Shown piece after piece: positions 28,636-36,742 of a stretch of 64,000 bases of DNA (within the stretch, counting starts at the first letter, position 1; every line of letters starts with the position of its first letter). Source of the DNA: Nonomuraea candida (GTDB lineage: Bacteria; Actinomycetota; Actinomycetes; Streptosporangiales; Streptosporangiaceae). The notes under the pieces were generated by a model. That model was not told the origin of the DNA and searched no databases. It saw only the letters and a list, made by a program, of their open reading frames with translations. The stretch spans positions 248,001 through 312,000 of the forward strand of contig NZ_JOAG01000020.1 of NCBI RefSeq assembly GCF_000725485.1. The letters run 5' to 3'. The position numbers and the translations under genes were made by a program.

Positions 28636-30126
28636 TCAGAGCTGGACCATGACAGTCTTCGTTTCGGTGAACGCGTCCAGGACGTCCGTGCCGTGTTCGC
28701 GGCCGATGCCGGACTGCTTGTAGCCGCCGAAGGGGACGGTGCCGGCGGTCATCTGCCCGTAGGTGTTGATCCATACAGTGCCGGCCTGGAGGCCGGCGGC
28801 GACGCGGTGGGCGCGGGCGAGGTCGGTGGTCCACACGGCGGCGGCAAGGCCGTAGTCGGAGTCGTTGGCCAGGCGCAGGAGTCCGGCCTCGTCGGTGAAG
28901 GACATCAGGACGGCGACAGGGCCGAAGATCTCCTCGCGCGCGACGCGCATGTCGTTGGTGACATTGTCGATGACGGTTGGCGGGACGAACAGGCCCGGGT
29001 CGCCGGGCAGTTCACCGCCGTGGCGCAAGCGTGCTCCTTCCGCTCGGGCGATCTCGAAGTAGGAGGTGACGCGGTTGTAGTGGTCCCGGGAGGCGAGGGG
29101 CCCCATGCGGGTGTCCGGGTGGAAGGGGTCACCGATGGTATAGGTCGCCAGTTCGTCGGCGAGCAGGCGGCCGAACTCCTCTCGTACGGATTCCTCGACG
29201 AAGATCCGGGTGCCCGCGACGCAGCCCTGCCCGGTGTTGCCCAGGAATCCGAGGGCGGCGCCCGCGGCGGCCGCCTTGAGATCGGCGTCGGCGAAGATGA
29301 TGTTCGGGGACTTGCCCCCGAGCTCCAGGGTGACGCGCTTGAGATTCCCCGTGGAGGCCCGCAGGACGTGCTTGCCGACCGCCGTGGATCCGGTGAAGGA
29401 GACCTTGTCGACACCGGGGTGGGTGATGATGGACTCGCCTGTGGTGCGGCCGTCGCCGGTGAGGATGTTGACGACACCGGCGGGCAGGTCGGTGGCCTGC
29501 AGCAGCTCACCCAGCCTCAGGTTGGTCAGGGGGGTCTGCGGGGCGGGCTTGAGGATGAGGGTGTTGCCGGTGGCCAGCGCCGGGCCGAGCTTCCAGATGG
29601 CCTGGAGCAGAGGGCCGTTCCAGCCGGTGATGCCGGCGACCACTCCGAGCGGCTGGCGCATGGTGTAGTGGAACTGCCCGGGCTCTGAGGGAGCGGTCTG
29701 CCCGTAGATCTTGGTGGGCCAGCCCGCGTAGTGACGGACGACCTCCACCGAGTGCGCGACGAACCAGCGACTCAGGGAAAGCGGCGCGCCCATGTCGAGC
29801 GACTCCAAGGTGGCGAGTTCCTCGGCGTTGTTCTCGATCACATCGGCGATCTGCAGAAGGATCCGGCTGCGCTGGTAGGGGGCGATGGCCGACCACGACG
29901 GGTCCTCGAACGCACGGCGAGCAGCAGCCACGGCCAGCTCAACATCCTCGGGACCCGCCACGGCGACACTGGTCAACGCCTCCTCGGTCGTCGGGTCGAT
30001 CGTCTCGGTGGTCTCGCCGGAGCGGGCGGAGACCCACCCGCCGCCGATCAGCAGCTTCTTGGGGCCGCCCTTCAGGAAACCGGGCGAGGGGCGGTCGGCT
30101 CGGACGAGCATGAGCGGTGCGGGCAT
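28636..30126 (-). CDS. NAD(P)-dependent aldehyde dehydrogenase
   Basis: The 496-residue enzyme carries the family signatures: general base Glu268 in VTLELGGKSPN, nucleophile Cys302 in GNTGQGCVAGTRIFV, ITGWNGPLLQAIWKLGPALA for cofactor and active-site residues, SFTGSTAVGK and EEIFGPVAVL. Its best resemblance is to betaine-aldehyde and phenylacetaldehyde-type dehydrogenases, but substrate choice is not readable. ATG 30126 is preferred to GTG 30141 because GTGGAGG, which includes that GTG, makes the ribosome site. Expression should follow the operators and the -35/-10 promoter at 30150-30219. Confidence 0.92.
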   Translation of the reverse strand: MPAPLMLVRADRPSPGFLKGGPKKLLIGGGWVSARSGETTETIDPTTEEALTSVAVAGPEDVELAVAAARRAFEDPSWSAIAPYQRSRILLQIADVIENNAEELATLESLDMGAPLSLSRWFVAHSVEVVRHYAGWPTKIYGQTAPSEPGQFHYTMRQPLGVVAGITGWNGPLLQAIWKLGPALATGNTLILKPAPQTPLTNLRLGELLQATDLPAGVVNILTGDGRTTGESIITHPGVDKVSFTGSTAVGKHVLRASTGNLKRVTLELGGKSPNIIFADADLKAAAAGAALGFLGNTGQGCVAGTRIFVEESVREEFGRLLADELATYTIGDPFHPDTRMGPLASRDHYNRVTSYFEIARAEGARLRHGGELPGDPGLFVPPTVIDNVTNDMRVAREEIFGPVAVLMSFTDEAGLLRLANDSDYGLAAAVWTTDLARAHRVAAGLQAGTVWINTYGQMTAGTVPFGGYKQSGIGREHGTDVLDAFTETKTVMVQL

Positions 30127-30149
30127 GGGATGCCTCCACAACGAAAATA

Positions 30150-30165
30150 AACAAACTGGTCTGTT
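30150..30165. promoter_or_regulatory. TetR operator 2, just after the predicted transcript start
   Basis: AACAAACTGGTCTGTT differs from the perfect palindrome at 30204-30219 in two positions. It lies just downstream of the predicted transcription start of the dehydrogenase gene, where a bound repressor would block initiation or elongation. Confidence 0.75.
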
Positions 30166-30175
30166 TCTCTAGCAG

Positions 30176-30205
30176 ACTGTAGCCCCCTCCCTTCACGCAT
30201 GTCAA
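30176..30205 (-). promoter_or_regulatory. sigma-70-type promoter of the aldehyde dehydrogenase gene
   Basis: On the minus strand a perfect TTGACA (30205-30200) is followed by an 18-base spacer and TACAGT (30181-30176). The -35 box overlaps the end of the perfect operator palindrome, and operator 2 lies just past the expected start site. Confidence 0.7.
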
Positions 30206-30219
30206 CAAACTAGTTTGTT
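30204..30219. promoter_or_regulatory. TetR operator 1, perfect palindrome
   Basis: AACAAACTAGTTTGTT is a perfect 16-base palindrome overlapping the -35 box of the aldehyde dehydrogenase promoter. Its centre is 54 bases from that of operator 2. Confidence 0.85.
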
Positions 30220-30397
30220 TCACTGGGTGCCGGGCAAGGAGCCGCACGCCGTGTTCGCCTCCCCGGAAGGCCACGCCACCGCCGCCGACGCGGCATGCCT
30301 GCAGGAACTCGCCTCGGTACACAGCATGATCGTCACGGTGGGGGAAGCATGAGGTAGGCACGTCAGCGGTCCGGCTCGCCCGTCATTCACCGCCGGG
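30220..30397. other. short coding-like fragment upstream of the dehydrogenase
   Basis: The plus strand at about 30235-30352 reads HAVFASPEGHATAADAACLQ followed by ELASVHSMIVTVGEA and a stop. This looks like the C-terminal end of a lost gene. I do not recognise the family. Confidence 0.3.
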
Positions 30398-30610
30398 CGA
30401 GCCGGGAGTGCCAATGCCCAACCTGACGCTCAGGCCGAGACGCACCTCGCCGTGGAGTGGGACGGACGCGCAGCCAGAACAGCGAGGTCAGGCCGCGCAG
30501 GCCGACCGAGGTGAGCAGAGCGGCCCACCCGGGTTCGGCGAGGACGCCTTCAAGCATGAGGACATTCACCATGACGAGCGAGACCTGCGAGATGCGGAAT
30601 GCCTGTGGAC
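30398..30610 (-). pseudogene. Tn3-family transposase, C-terminal remnant
   Basis: The minus-strand frame reads VNVLMLEGVLAEPGWAALL and LRGLTSLFWLRVRP, matching the C-terminal block of Tn3-type transposases of actinobacteria (RGLTPLFW-x-H/R-V). A frameshift right after it restores GEVRLGLSVRLGIG, the expected continuation. Only this tail is left; no terminal repeats or resolvase are visible. About 300 bases beyond it, up to the gene at 30913, show nothing I can name. Confidence 0.55.
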
Positions 30611-30912
30611 GGACATGAGGCTTTCCTGGTGGATGGCCACGAGCATCCTGGTACACGGCCAGGAATCCTCCTGGTGAGCGGGCGGCCAACACTTCTGAAG
30701 GTCCATGGCCACCCTGCTCGAGCGGAACAACCCCAGGAGGAACCTGGCCCTGGGCAGATGACAGCGTGCCATCGCCGATGTGAGCCAGATCCAGGGCTTG
30801 ACACCACAGAGATGCCTGGTGGCGATGGTGGGCGGGTCGGGGTCCTCCTCATGATCGGAAAACGTCGTGATCGGTCGCTATCCTGTCGCCCCGCTTGTCG
30901 AGGAGGAGACGC

Positions 30913-31566
30913 ATGAGCCCGGTCACGCCCGAGATGATCAACTACTACACACAGCTCCTTAAGGATCTGGAACGGGTGAAGGATGGCAGCACCAACGCGC
31001 TGTTCTGGATGGTCGTGCGAGGCCGTGAGGAGCCCCTCACGGTCGCCGATGTCGCTCGCCGGCTGGGCGCTGACCCCAACACGGCGGTTCTCCGAACGGT
31101 GCTGGAACCGGCGGAACATGCCGTGTTGGAACAGAGCGACCACGGCGTGATCGTGCTGGCGGCCGACGTCTATATCGACGGTCCCGACATATGGGCCCGT
31201 CTGACCGAGAACGCGCAGGCGTGGGGCTTCTGGTATCTGATCAACGCTGCGAACAGGTTGTTCTACGCGGCCGATGGGCAGCTCGTCACCGAGGTGGACA
31301 TCCTTTATCCCGAGCCTTCAGGGTGCTGGGGCCCAGATCCCCGTGCTCTGGATTCTTACCTGGGGGCTCTGCGCGCTCTTGCCGATCAGAAGCGGACAGA
31401 CGACCAGGCCGGTGTGACACCCCCCGCTCCTTACCCTGAGTGGGAGACCGCGCTGGCGACCGTGGAAGCGATGACCGGCGTGCGCTTGGACGTTGACCGG
31501 TTCGCCCGGGGACAACAGTGGGTCCGCCCTCTCGGAGGCCGGTTGGATGTGATCTCCACAGAGTAG
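30913..31566 (+). CDS. uncharacterised 217-residue protein (possibly DUF6461-like)
   Basis: ATG 30913 is preceded by gaggaggag at the right distance. The product is soluble, with LFWMVVRGREEPLTVADVAR and RRLGAD near the N-terminus and VDILYPEPSGCWGPDPRALD in the middle. The weak pattern of a strand followed by a V-A-R-R-L-G element resembles DUF6461 proteins, often found near actinobacterial conflict and regulatory genes. No catalytic residues can be named. It stands alone. Confidence 0.65.
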   Translation: MSPVTPEMINYYTQLLKDLERVKDGSTNALFWMVVRGREEPLTVADVARRLGADPNTAVLRTVLEPAEHAVLEQSDHGVIVLAADVYIDGPDIWARLTENAQAWGFWYLINAANRLFYAADGQLVTEVDILYPEPSGCWGPDPRALDSYLGALRALADQKRTDDQAGVTPPAPYPEWETALATVEAMTGVRLDVDRFARGQQWVRPLGGRLDVISTE

Positions 31567-31904
31567 TAGTCGGGGGAGCACTCGGCCCGGGCGAGGTCGG
31601 GCAGGAAGAGTGTTGACCGTCGGATTTCTCCTGGCGGAGGGTCGCGTCCGAGATGGACACTGTTGGCGAATACGGCGATGATCTAGTGCGGTCGTAACCG
31701 GGCGAACGATGAGACCCTGGTTTGGCCAGCGGGGTGCCCGCCAGCCAGGCGTCGATGCGGATGAGGCCGATGGGCACGATGGCGAAGGTGGGCAACGGCT
31801 TCACCCGCCGCAACGCCGCCGGGCAGCACGAACGGTCACCATCGAGGTGGGTCCGCTCCACCCCTCGTGGCCGTGCAACGACACCTGATCGCTTGTGAGG
31901 GCGG
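31567..31904. other. gene-free stretch between convergent genes
   Basis: This is 338 bases between the stop codons of the 30913 gene and the NmrA-like gene. I see no coding features or clear hairpin. Confidence 0.4.
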
Positions 31905-32771
31905 TCAGATGAAGTCAGGCGCGTGGTCGCGCGCCCACTCGGTGAAGGGGCGGGCCGGCTTGCCCGTGACATCCGCGGCGGTCGGCATCGGCCCCAGCAT
32001 GGCAGGATCGAACTCCGCAGCCGCTGAGGGGTCGGCTTCCTCGCCCGAGTAGTCCTCGAAGCCGGTGAGGAAGTCGGCGTTCTCCGCGGCGAACCCGCCC
32101 TGGGCCAGGTACAGTTCCCGAGCCTGTGCCGGGGTCACCACCTCGAGGCGTATGTCCTGCCCGATGGCCTCGGCAATGGCCGCCACCTGGGCACGCCGGC
32201 TGATGAGCTCGGGCCCGTTGAGGGTGTAGGCGGCGCCCTGATGCCCGTCCTCGAGCAGCGCGGCGGCGGCCACATCGGCGATGTCCTGCTCGTGCACCGG
32301 GTACCAGGCCAGGTCGGGCAGCGGTTCGCGCACGACACGCTCGGCCCGGATGGACGGCCCCCACAGCCACAGCTTGTTCAGCATGAACTCGCCGGGCCGC
32401 ACATGTGTCCATTCCAGCCCGGACGCCTCGACCGCCTGCTCGACCGGCAGATGGAAATCGGTGTCGTAACCCGCGGTCACCGCGCCGGAGGACAGGACGA
32501 CGATGCGGCGCACCCCTGCCTGCTTGGCCAGGGCGACCACCTGCGGCGCGGTCGCGGCGTGAGGGAAGAGGTACATCCTGTCGACCCCGTCCATCGCCGG
32601 GGTGAGGCTCTGTGGTTGCGCGAGGTCGCCCTGGACCACCTCGACGCCCTCGCCGAACCGGGCGCGGTCGGGATTCCTGCTCAGCGCACGTACGGCGGCG
32701 CCGGCGCGGACCAGCCGGTCGACCACGAGCCGGCCCACGTGCCCGGTCGCCCCCGTCATCAAAACTCTCAT
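31905..32771 (-). CDS. NmrA-like NAD(P)-binding reductase
   Basis: The 288-residue protein starts MRVLMTGATGHVGRLVVDRL with the atypical short-chain dehydrogenase motif GATGHVG at about 7-13. VVQGDLAQP and a glycine-rich Rossmann core follow, with RRIVVLSSGAV in place of a classic Y-x-x-x-K centre. This fits the NmrA/SDR_a5 group, which includes quinone reductases, redox sensors and azoreductase-like enzymes. Upstream frame extension to 33107 is a shadow. The region before its start holds two copies of a tgacctgcg(a/c)aaac motif. Confidence 0.85.
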   Translation of the reverse strand: MRVLMTGATGHVGRLVVDRLVRAGAAVRALSRNPDRARFGEGVEVVQGDLAQPQSLTPAMDGVDRMYLFPHAATAPQVVALAKQAGVRRIVVLSSGAVTAGYDTDFHLPVEQAVEASGLEWTHVRPGEFMLNKLWLWGPSIRAERVVREPLPDLAWYPVHEQDIADVAAAALLEDGHQGAAYTLNGPELISRRAQVAAIAEAIGQDIRLEVVTPAQARELYLAQGGFAAENADFLTGFEDYSGEEADPSAAAEFDPAMLGPMPTAADVTGKPARPFTEWARDHAPDFI

Positions 32772-33412
32772 GGCCATCATCCTTAACGGCCGATGGTGAC
32801 CTGCGCAAACGCGAACAACATGTTCATGTATGGCATCTGACCTGCGAAAACATCGCTTTTGGCGATGAAAAATTGCGTGGTGCTCCGGCCAGGATGCGGC
32901 CTCCGTCCCGGCAACTCCCCCGAAGGCTCGCCCCCGTAGGTGTTCTCCGTGGTCTGCCGCGGCTTCAGCGGCACAGTCGATGACATTGGCCTGTCTTCCG
33001 GGAACGTCGTCGTGACGAACCACGGCGATGCGACCATCCGGATCTGGCGATGCCAGGTCTGGGTGCCGGGTATCGCAACCACTGGTCATGGCCGACCAAC
33101 GCGTCACGCGCGAGCTGACCGCCGAGGAGAAGACCGCCCACCTGTCCTGATCACCAGGTGGACCCGGACGTGGAGCGGGTCCTGTTTCGGCCCACCAGCC
33201 CGGCTTCCGCTATACGTTCCCCTTCCTCCTCATCCAGGCCCATCGCTGCCCGGTTGCCCAGGGTTGTTCACCTTCTCGGCCGAGCCCTGCCGGACAACTC
33301 CCGCCGTCCCTACACCCGGTCGTGCCGGCCCGATCGCCGCTGGCACAACGCCAGGCGCCGGGCATCCCCGCTGCTTTCGCAGCACGACTCGATTCCTTTC
33401 AGGGGGAAGATC
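32772..33412. other. intergenic debris with repeat motif and small hairpin
   Basis: The part next to the NmrA-like gene carries tgacctgcgcaaac (about 32804-32817) and tctgacctgcgaaaac (32836-32851), followed by the hairpin catcgc-ttttg-gcgatg near 32852. At 33088 a 20-codon frame MADQRVTRELTAEEKTAHLS stops abruptly and looks like the truncated start of a gene. Nothing else is recognisable. Confidence 0.4.
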
Positions 33413-33679
33413 ATGAGCCAGAAGATCGCACAGCGTCCGGCCGCGTCGGCAGCCGACTCCGCCGGCCGCGCCTACCGGACCGACTGCTCCGGCTTCGTCT
33501 CCACGGCCTGGCACTTGAGCCGCAGCCTCGTCACCGGGGAGTTCGCCACCTACAACGGCAAGACCGTCCTGGCCAGCCTGCACGACCTCCGGCCGGGCGA
33601 TGCGCTTCTGCGCAGCGGGCACATCGAACTGTTCGCCCGCTGGAATTGTTCGACGCCGGGTACGGCGGCGTGCCGATGA
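33413..33679 (+). pseudogene. truncated NlpC/P60-like cell-wall hydrolase
   Basis: The frame reads AYRTDCSGFVSTAWHLSRSL and LRPGDALLRSGHIELFARW. The Cys of DCSGFVS and the His of GHIELF are the catalytic Cys and His of NlpC/P60-like peptidases. After RW the frame turns into NCSTPGTAACR and stops, so the last catalytic element and C-terminus are missing. The N-terminal signal is also absent. Remains in another frame continue to about 33740. Confidence 0.55.
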
Positions 33680-33748
33680 CCGCCGTACCCGAAAACTGGT
33701 TCAACTCCCTGCCGCAGCAGCCACGCGACGGCAGCCATCCGGTCGGGG

Positions 33749-34075
33749 GTGGTGCGGTCGAGGTCGGTGACGTGGCTGGTGGACGAGCTCGATCAGGTGC
33801 TCGCCCTCGACGGGCTCACGGTGCTGTGGAGCGTCCAGAACGGCGAGCGGCCGGTCGAGCTCGGACCGGTGGAGTGTGCGCTCGCCTGGGAGACCCGCCC
33901 ACGGCGCCTGGTGGACGACGAGCCCGGCCACACGGCCGCGCGCTGCCCTGGTTGTGGGCTGCGGAGGTTGGAGTGGGAGCCGCAGGCCGGCTACTACCTG
34001 TGTGGAAACTGCGGCCGCCACGTCAATGAAGCGGAAGCGATGGACCGGGTGACGGAAGAGGCGGGCGCGGGGTGA
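33749..34075 (+). CDS. zinc-ribbon protein, possibly a C-terminal remnant
   Basis: The product has 108 residues with a hydrophobic N-terminal half (VTWLVDELDQVLALDGLTVL) and a C-terminal zinc ribbon: CPGCG followed 19 residues later by CGNCG, then the tail EAMDRVTEEAGAG. The GTG start is uncertain and the protein may be the 3' part of a larger regulator-like gene. Its TGA abuts the TGA of the opposite-strand gene at 34076, sharing the palindrome TGATCA. A second, more degraded copy of the ribbon tail lies at 35294-35464. Confidence 0.5.
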   Translation: MVRSRSVTWLVDELDQVLALDGLTVLWSVQNGERPVELGPVECALAWETRPRRLVDDEPGHTAARCPGCGLRRLEWEPQAGYYLCGNCGRHVNEAEAMDRVTEEAGAG

Positions 34076-34762
34076 TCAGACGCATCCCGGGAGAGCGGTG
34101 CTCTTGTGCGGATGAGGAAAGGATGAGGTGTAGCCCCTCTCGCGGTAGTCGGCCATTTCATCCTGCCGGAGCAGCCTGGGAGCCTCGCTCACGCTCCACC
34201 AGCGCTGGTCGATGGGGTTGAAGACAGCGAGGTCCAGGCTGTACTGCACGTTGTCGGCGTCGATGCCTTTGAACTGTTCCTCGGTGAGGAACGAGGTGCG
34301 GTACGACACTCGACTGCACGCGGGCGCGGCGAGCACTATCGTCTGGTACTCCCCAGGGCTCTGGCGAGTGTCCGGATCATCGATGTATCCGAGGTAGACC
34401 TCGACGGATGTCGAGGTGGTGTTGCCGTTGCTGATGACGATCGGTCCGCGATTGATAAGCGCGGTCTCTGTGTCCACCGATACCCGTTGGACGAAGGCGC
34501 GCTGAGTGGCTAGGTCGGTCTCGGCTTTGAGTCGTCGGGCGTCGGCCAGTTGCTTTTCGCTGATCTTGAGAGCGTTCGTGGAGATGATGAGCGCGGGCAC
34601 CGCCGTGAGGCTGCCGATGATGCCCGCGACGGCCGCCCAGAGCTGGACGGATGTGAGTTTGCGGCTGAGACGCCGGCGCGGCCGGGGGCGGACGATGGTG
34701 CGCACGATGGCGCGAGGCGGCCTGCTCAGGAGTGGGGAGCGTCGCGGGGGTTTCCGTCCCAT
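34076..34762 (-). CDS. membrane-anchored hypothetical protein (paralog 1)
   Basis: The 228-residue product has a strongly basic N-terminus beginning MGRKPPRRSPLL, one transmembrane helix (about 40-65) ending in NALKISEKQLADA, and a beta-rich extracellular-type domain with two cysteines. It is paralogous to the gene at 35798-36565, which has the same MGRK start and IPAFVISMNALKISEQQRAD at the same place. I know no function. It ends exactly where the convergent zinc-ribbon gene ends. Confidence 0.7.
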   Translation of the reverse strand: MGRKPPRRSPLLSRPPRAIVRTIVRPRPRRRLSRKLTSVQLWAAVAGIIGSLTAVPALIISTNALKISEKQLADARRLKAETDLATQRAFVQRVSVDTETALINRGPIVISNGNTTSTSVEVYLGYIDDPDTRQSPGEYQTIVLAAPACSRVSYRTSFLTEEQFKGIDADNVQYSLDLAVFNPIDQRWWSVSEAPRLLRQDEMADYRERGYTSSFPHPHKSTALPGCV

Positions 34763-34785
34763 AACCCATTATGGTGCGGCGCGGC

Positions 34786-35294
34786 CTATGATCGCGGTGC
34801 CCGACAGCGCCTTACCTCACATGAGCCGATGCGACCTTTGATGAACTCCTCCACAGCCTCGGCGAAGACATCGATTCGCGTCTGTAGATCCTTTTACGAC
34901 GGGACATCGTGCAGGCTCTTGAGGAGGCTGTGCGATCGGCGGGCCAGGGCCTCCAGCTTCTCGTCGTCCGAGACAAGAATGACCTGGGCGAGGGCCGGGT
35001 ATGCCGCTGTCCGGCTCCGGTCCTTGGCGGCTTTGGCCTCTGTGGCTTGGGCAGCCACTCCTGCACGGCCTTGAGACTCCCAGTCGTGAGCTTCCATAGG
35101 TCTGCATGCTTTTCCTGGAGGTCGAGCACGGCGCTCGCGAAAGTGCCGTAGATAGCGATGCGTTTCTTGCGAAGGCGCTCGTCGCGAGTGAACTGTTCTG
35201 TACGCCGACTCGTCATGCGCTGGAACGCATAGGTCAGTAACGACCCGAGCAGCGTCCCCGGGACCGCGATGAGGGAGGTGAGGGTGGCCTGCAT
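34786..35294 (-). pseudogene. small membrane-protein gene broken by a frameshift and a stop
   Basis: It starts MQATLTSLIAVPGTLLGSLL with one membrane helix, then FTRDERLRKKRIAIYGTFAS, like hypothetical actinobacterial proteins with one helix and a helical domain. Near 35085 the reading shifts to the frame with AYPALAQVILVSDDEKLEAL. There a TAA at 34894-34896 interrupts; the same frame then continues KDLQTRIDVFAEAVEEFIKG to a stop at 34786. Two independent lesions make this a true pseudogene rather than a sequencing slip. Confidence 0.7.
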
Positions 35295-35464
35295 ATCAGC
35301 CGGTGGAACACGGCGACTACGTGTGCGGGAACTGCGGCCACCACGTCAGCGAGCAGGAGGCGATGGAGCTGGTGGGGGACGAGGCCGGGGCGGGAGGAGC
35401 TGTCGGCGGTTTCGCTGACGATCGGCGCGGCCCACGTGGGCGGTGGAGGCGTCTGTCCGGATGA
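35294..35464 (+). pseudogene. zinc-ribbon tail, second copy
   Basis: A frame beginning at 35294 reads YQPVEHGDYVCGNCGHHVSE and QEAMELVGDEAGAG, closely parallel to the C-terminus of the gene at 33749-34075 (YYLCGNCGRHVNEAEAM). It has no start and only one Cys pair. Its 5' edge coincides with the start codon of the opposite-strand pseudogene at 35294, so it was cut off by a rearrangement there. Confidence 0.6.
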
Positions 35465-35470
35465 CCTCGA

Positions 35471-35797
35471 ATGAGGTCCAATAATGAGGTGGATTCCAAG
35501 GGCCGCCTCTATCGACACGTGGTGATCGCGTTCTGCTTCGGGATGACATATACCACCCTGACCCTTGGTGGCATATGGCTGACGGCATTCGGAGTGGAGC
35601 AGCTGGACCGCATGGAATGGTTCAGCAGGTTGATGCACGGCTCGTACCCGCCACCCGATGTTCCTGTCACAAGGGAAGGGTTGGTGGTGCTCTTGTATGG
35701 GTCCTTGTCCGTGGGCACCTTCGCGTACGGGGCGTGGAACGGGTGGAGGTTCGAGCGTTCAGAGCGCGGCCTGATCACCGAGGAGGCAGGTAGCTGA
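35471..35797 (+). CDS. small two-helix membrane protein
   Basis: The 108-residue product has two hydrophobic segments (VVIAFCFGMTYTTLTLGGIW and LVVLLYGSLSVGTFAYGAW) separated by about 40 residues. The C-terminal tail ERSERGLITEEAGS resembles the EEAG tail of the zinc-ribbon gene at 33749. Its TGA abuts the stop of the convergent gene at 35798, again within TGATCA. The family is not recognised and the start is uncertain. Confidence 0.55.
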   Translation: MRSNNEVDSKGRLYRHVVIAFCFGMTYTTLTLGGIWLTAFGVEQLDRMEWFSRLMHGSYPPPDVPVTREGLVVLLYGSLSVGTFAYGAWNGWRFERSERGLITEEAGS

Positions 35798-36565
35798 TCA
35801 AAAACAGTCCTGGACTTCCCGTTGGTCGGGGGAGTTGCCGGGCTGCTTCACCACTGTGGGGTCATCTCTTTCCAGCCAGCGGATGCGCTCGATATCAACG
35901 CGTTTGGACGTGGTCGCGTCCCACGTGGCGTTGCCTGGCCATGCCTCGCTGATTGTCAGGAAGAGGCCCTCAGAGCCTACGTCGGGCAGTTTCAGCGACC
36001 CTTGAGTACATGGCGCGACGTCATAGCGGTAATACTGACCTTTGGTCCCCGGCGCGACCTCAAGGTAGATATGACCGCCTCTTGCGTTAGCATTCCTGAA
36101 TCGGATGATCGGGGTTCTGCTGGCGCTGCCGAACCAAGCGGTGAATCGCCTTATGAAGGCATCGCTTTCGTAAGCGATGCGCTGCTGCTCCTTTCGCTCC
36201 TGCTCACGCCGCTCTTCTTCGCGCTGGCGTTTGTCCTCGGCGCGCTGAGCCAGCGCGTCGGCTCGCTGCTGCTCGCTGATCTTCAGAGCGTTCATGGAGA
36301 TGACGAATGCCGGGATGGACATGAGGCCGGCCAGCACGGTCGCGATGGCGGCCCAGGCTTGGACGTTCCAGCGGACATCGAGGGCGCGGGTTCGGCGTCG
36401 AGAGCGCTCAGGCAACTCGATACGTTTGGTCACACGCCCCGGGGATGGCGAGGCGGCCGCTGGTGGCGTGGGCCGCAGCCGGGAAGCGATCCGCGTCGTC
36501 TCTCGCGCGGACAAGCGAGAGATGGCGCCTCGCGGTGGCGAGGGCCGCTGGCGTTTCCGTCCCAT
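35798..36565 (-). CDS. membrane-anchored hypothetical protein (paralog 2)
   Basis: The 255-residue product has a basic N-terminus (MGRKRQRPSPPRG), one transmembrane helix in the region of AAIATVLAGLMSIPAFVISM, then a charged heptad-like segment (ADALAQRAEDKRQREEERRE, about 110-145) that is probably a coiled coil, and a beta-rich C-terminal domain. It is a paralog of the gene at 34076-34762 but has the longer coiled coil. Both have a convergent partner with no spacing. The function is unknown. Confidence 0.7.
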   Translation of the reverse strand: MGRKRQRPSPPRGAISRLSARETTRIASRLRPTPPAAASPSPGRVTKRIELPERSRRRTRALDVRWNVQAWAAIATVLAGLMSIPAFVISMNALKISEQQRADALAQRAEDKRQREEERREQERKEQQRIAYESDAFIRRFTAWFGSASRTPIIRFRNANARGGHIYLEVAPGTKGQYYRYDVAPCTQGSLKLPDVGSEGLFLTISEAWPGNATWDATTSKRVDIERIRWLERDDPTVVKQPGNSPDQREVQDCF

Positions 36566-36742
36566 ACCTCAGTCTGGCTCTCGAGCTGTCTTGATCGCGC
36601 AGGGCCGAGGTGGTGGAGCGGGGCCTGGTCGCCGACGAGGCGGGGGCATGACGGCGACGGCCGGGCGGGGCCCTGGCCAATCCGATAAAGATTGATGATG
36701 ATGAACATGACCGCCCATCAATGCACCCGTCAGGAGGTCGAT

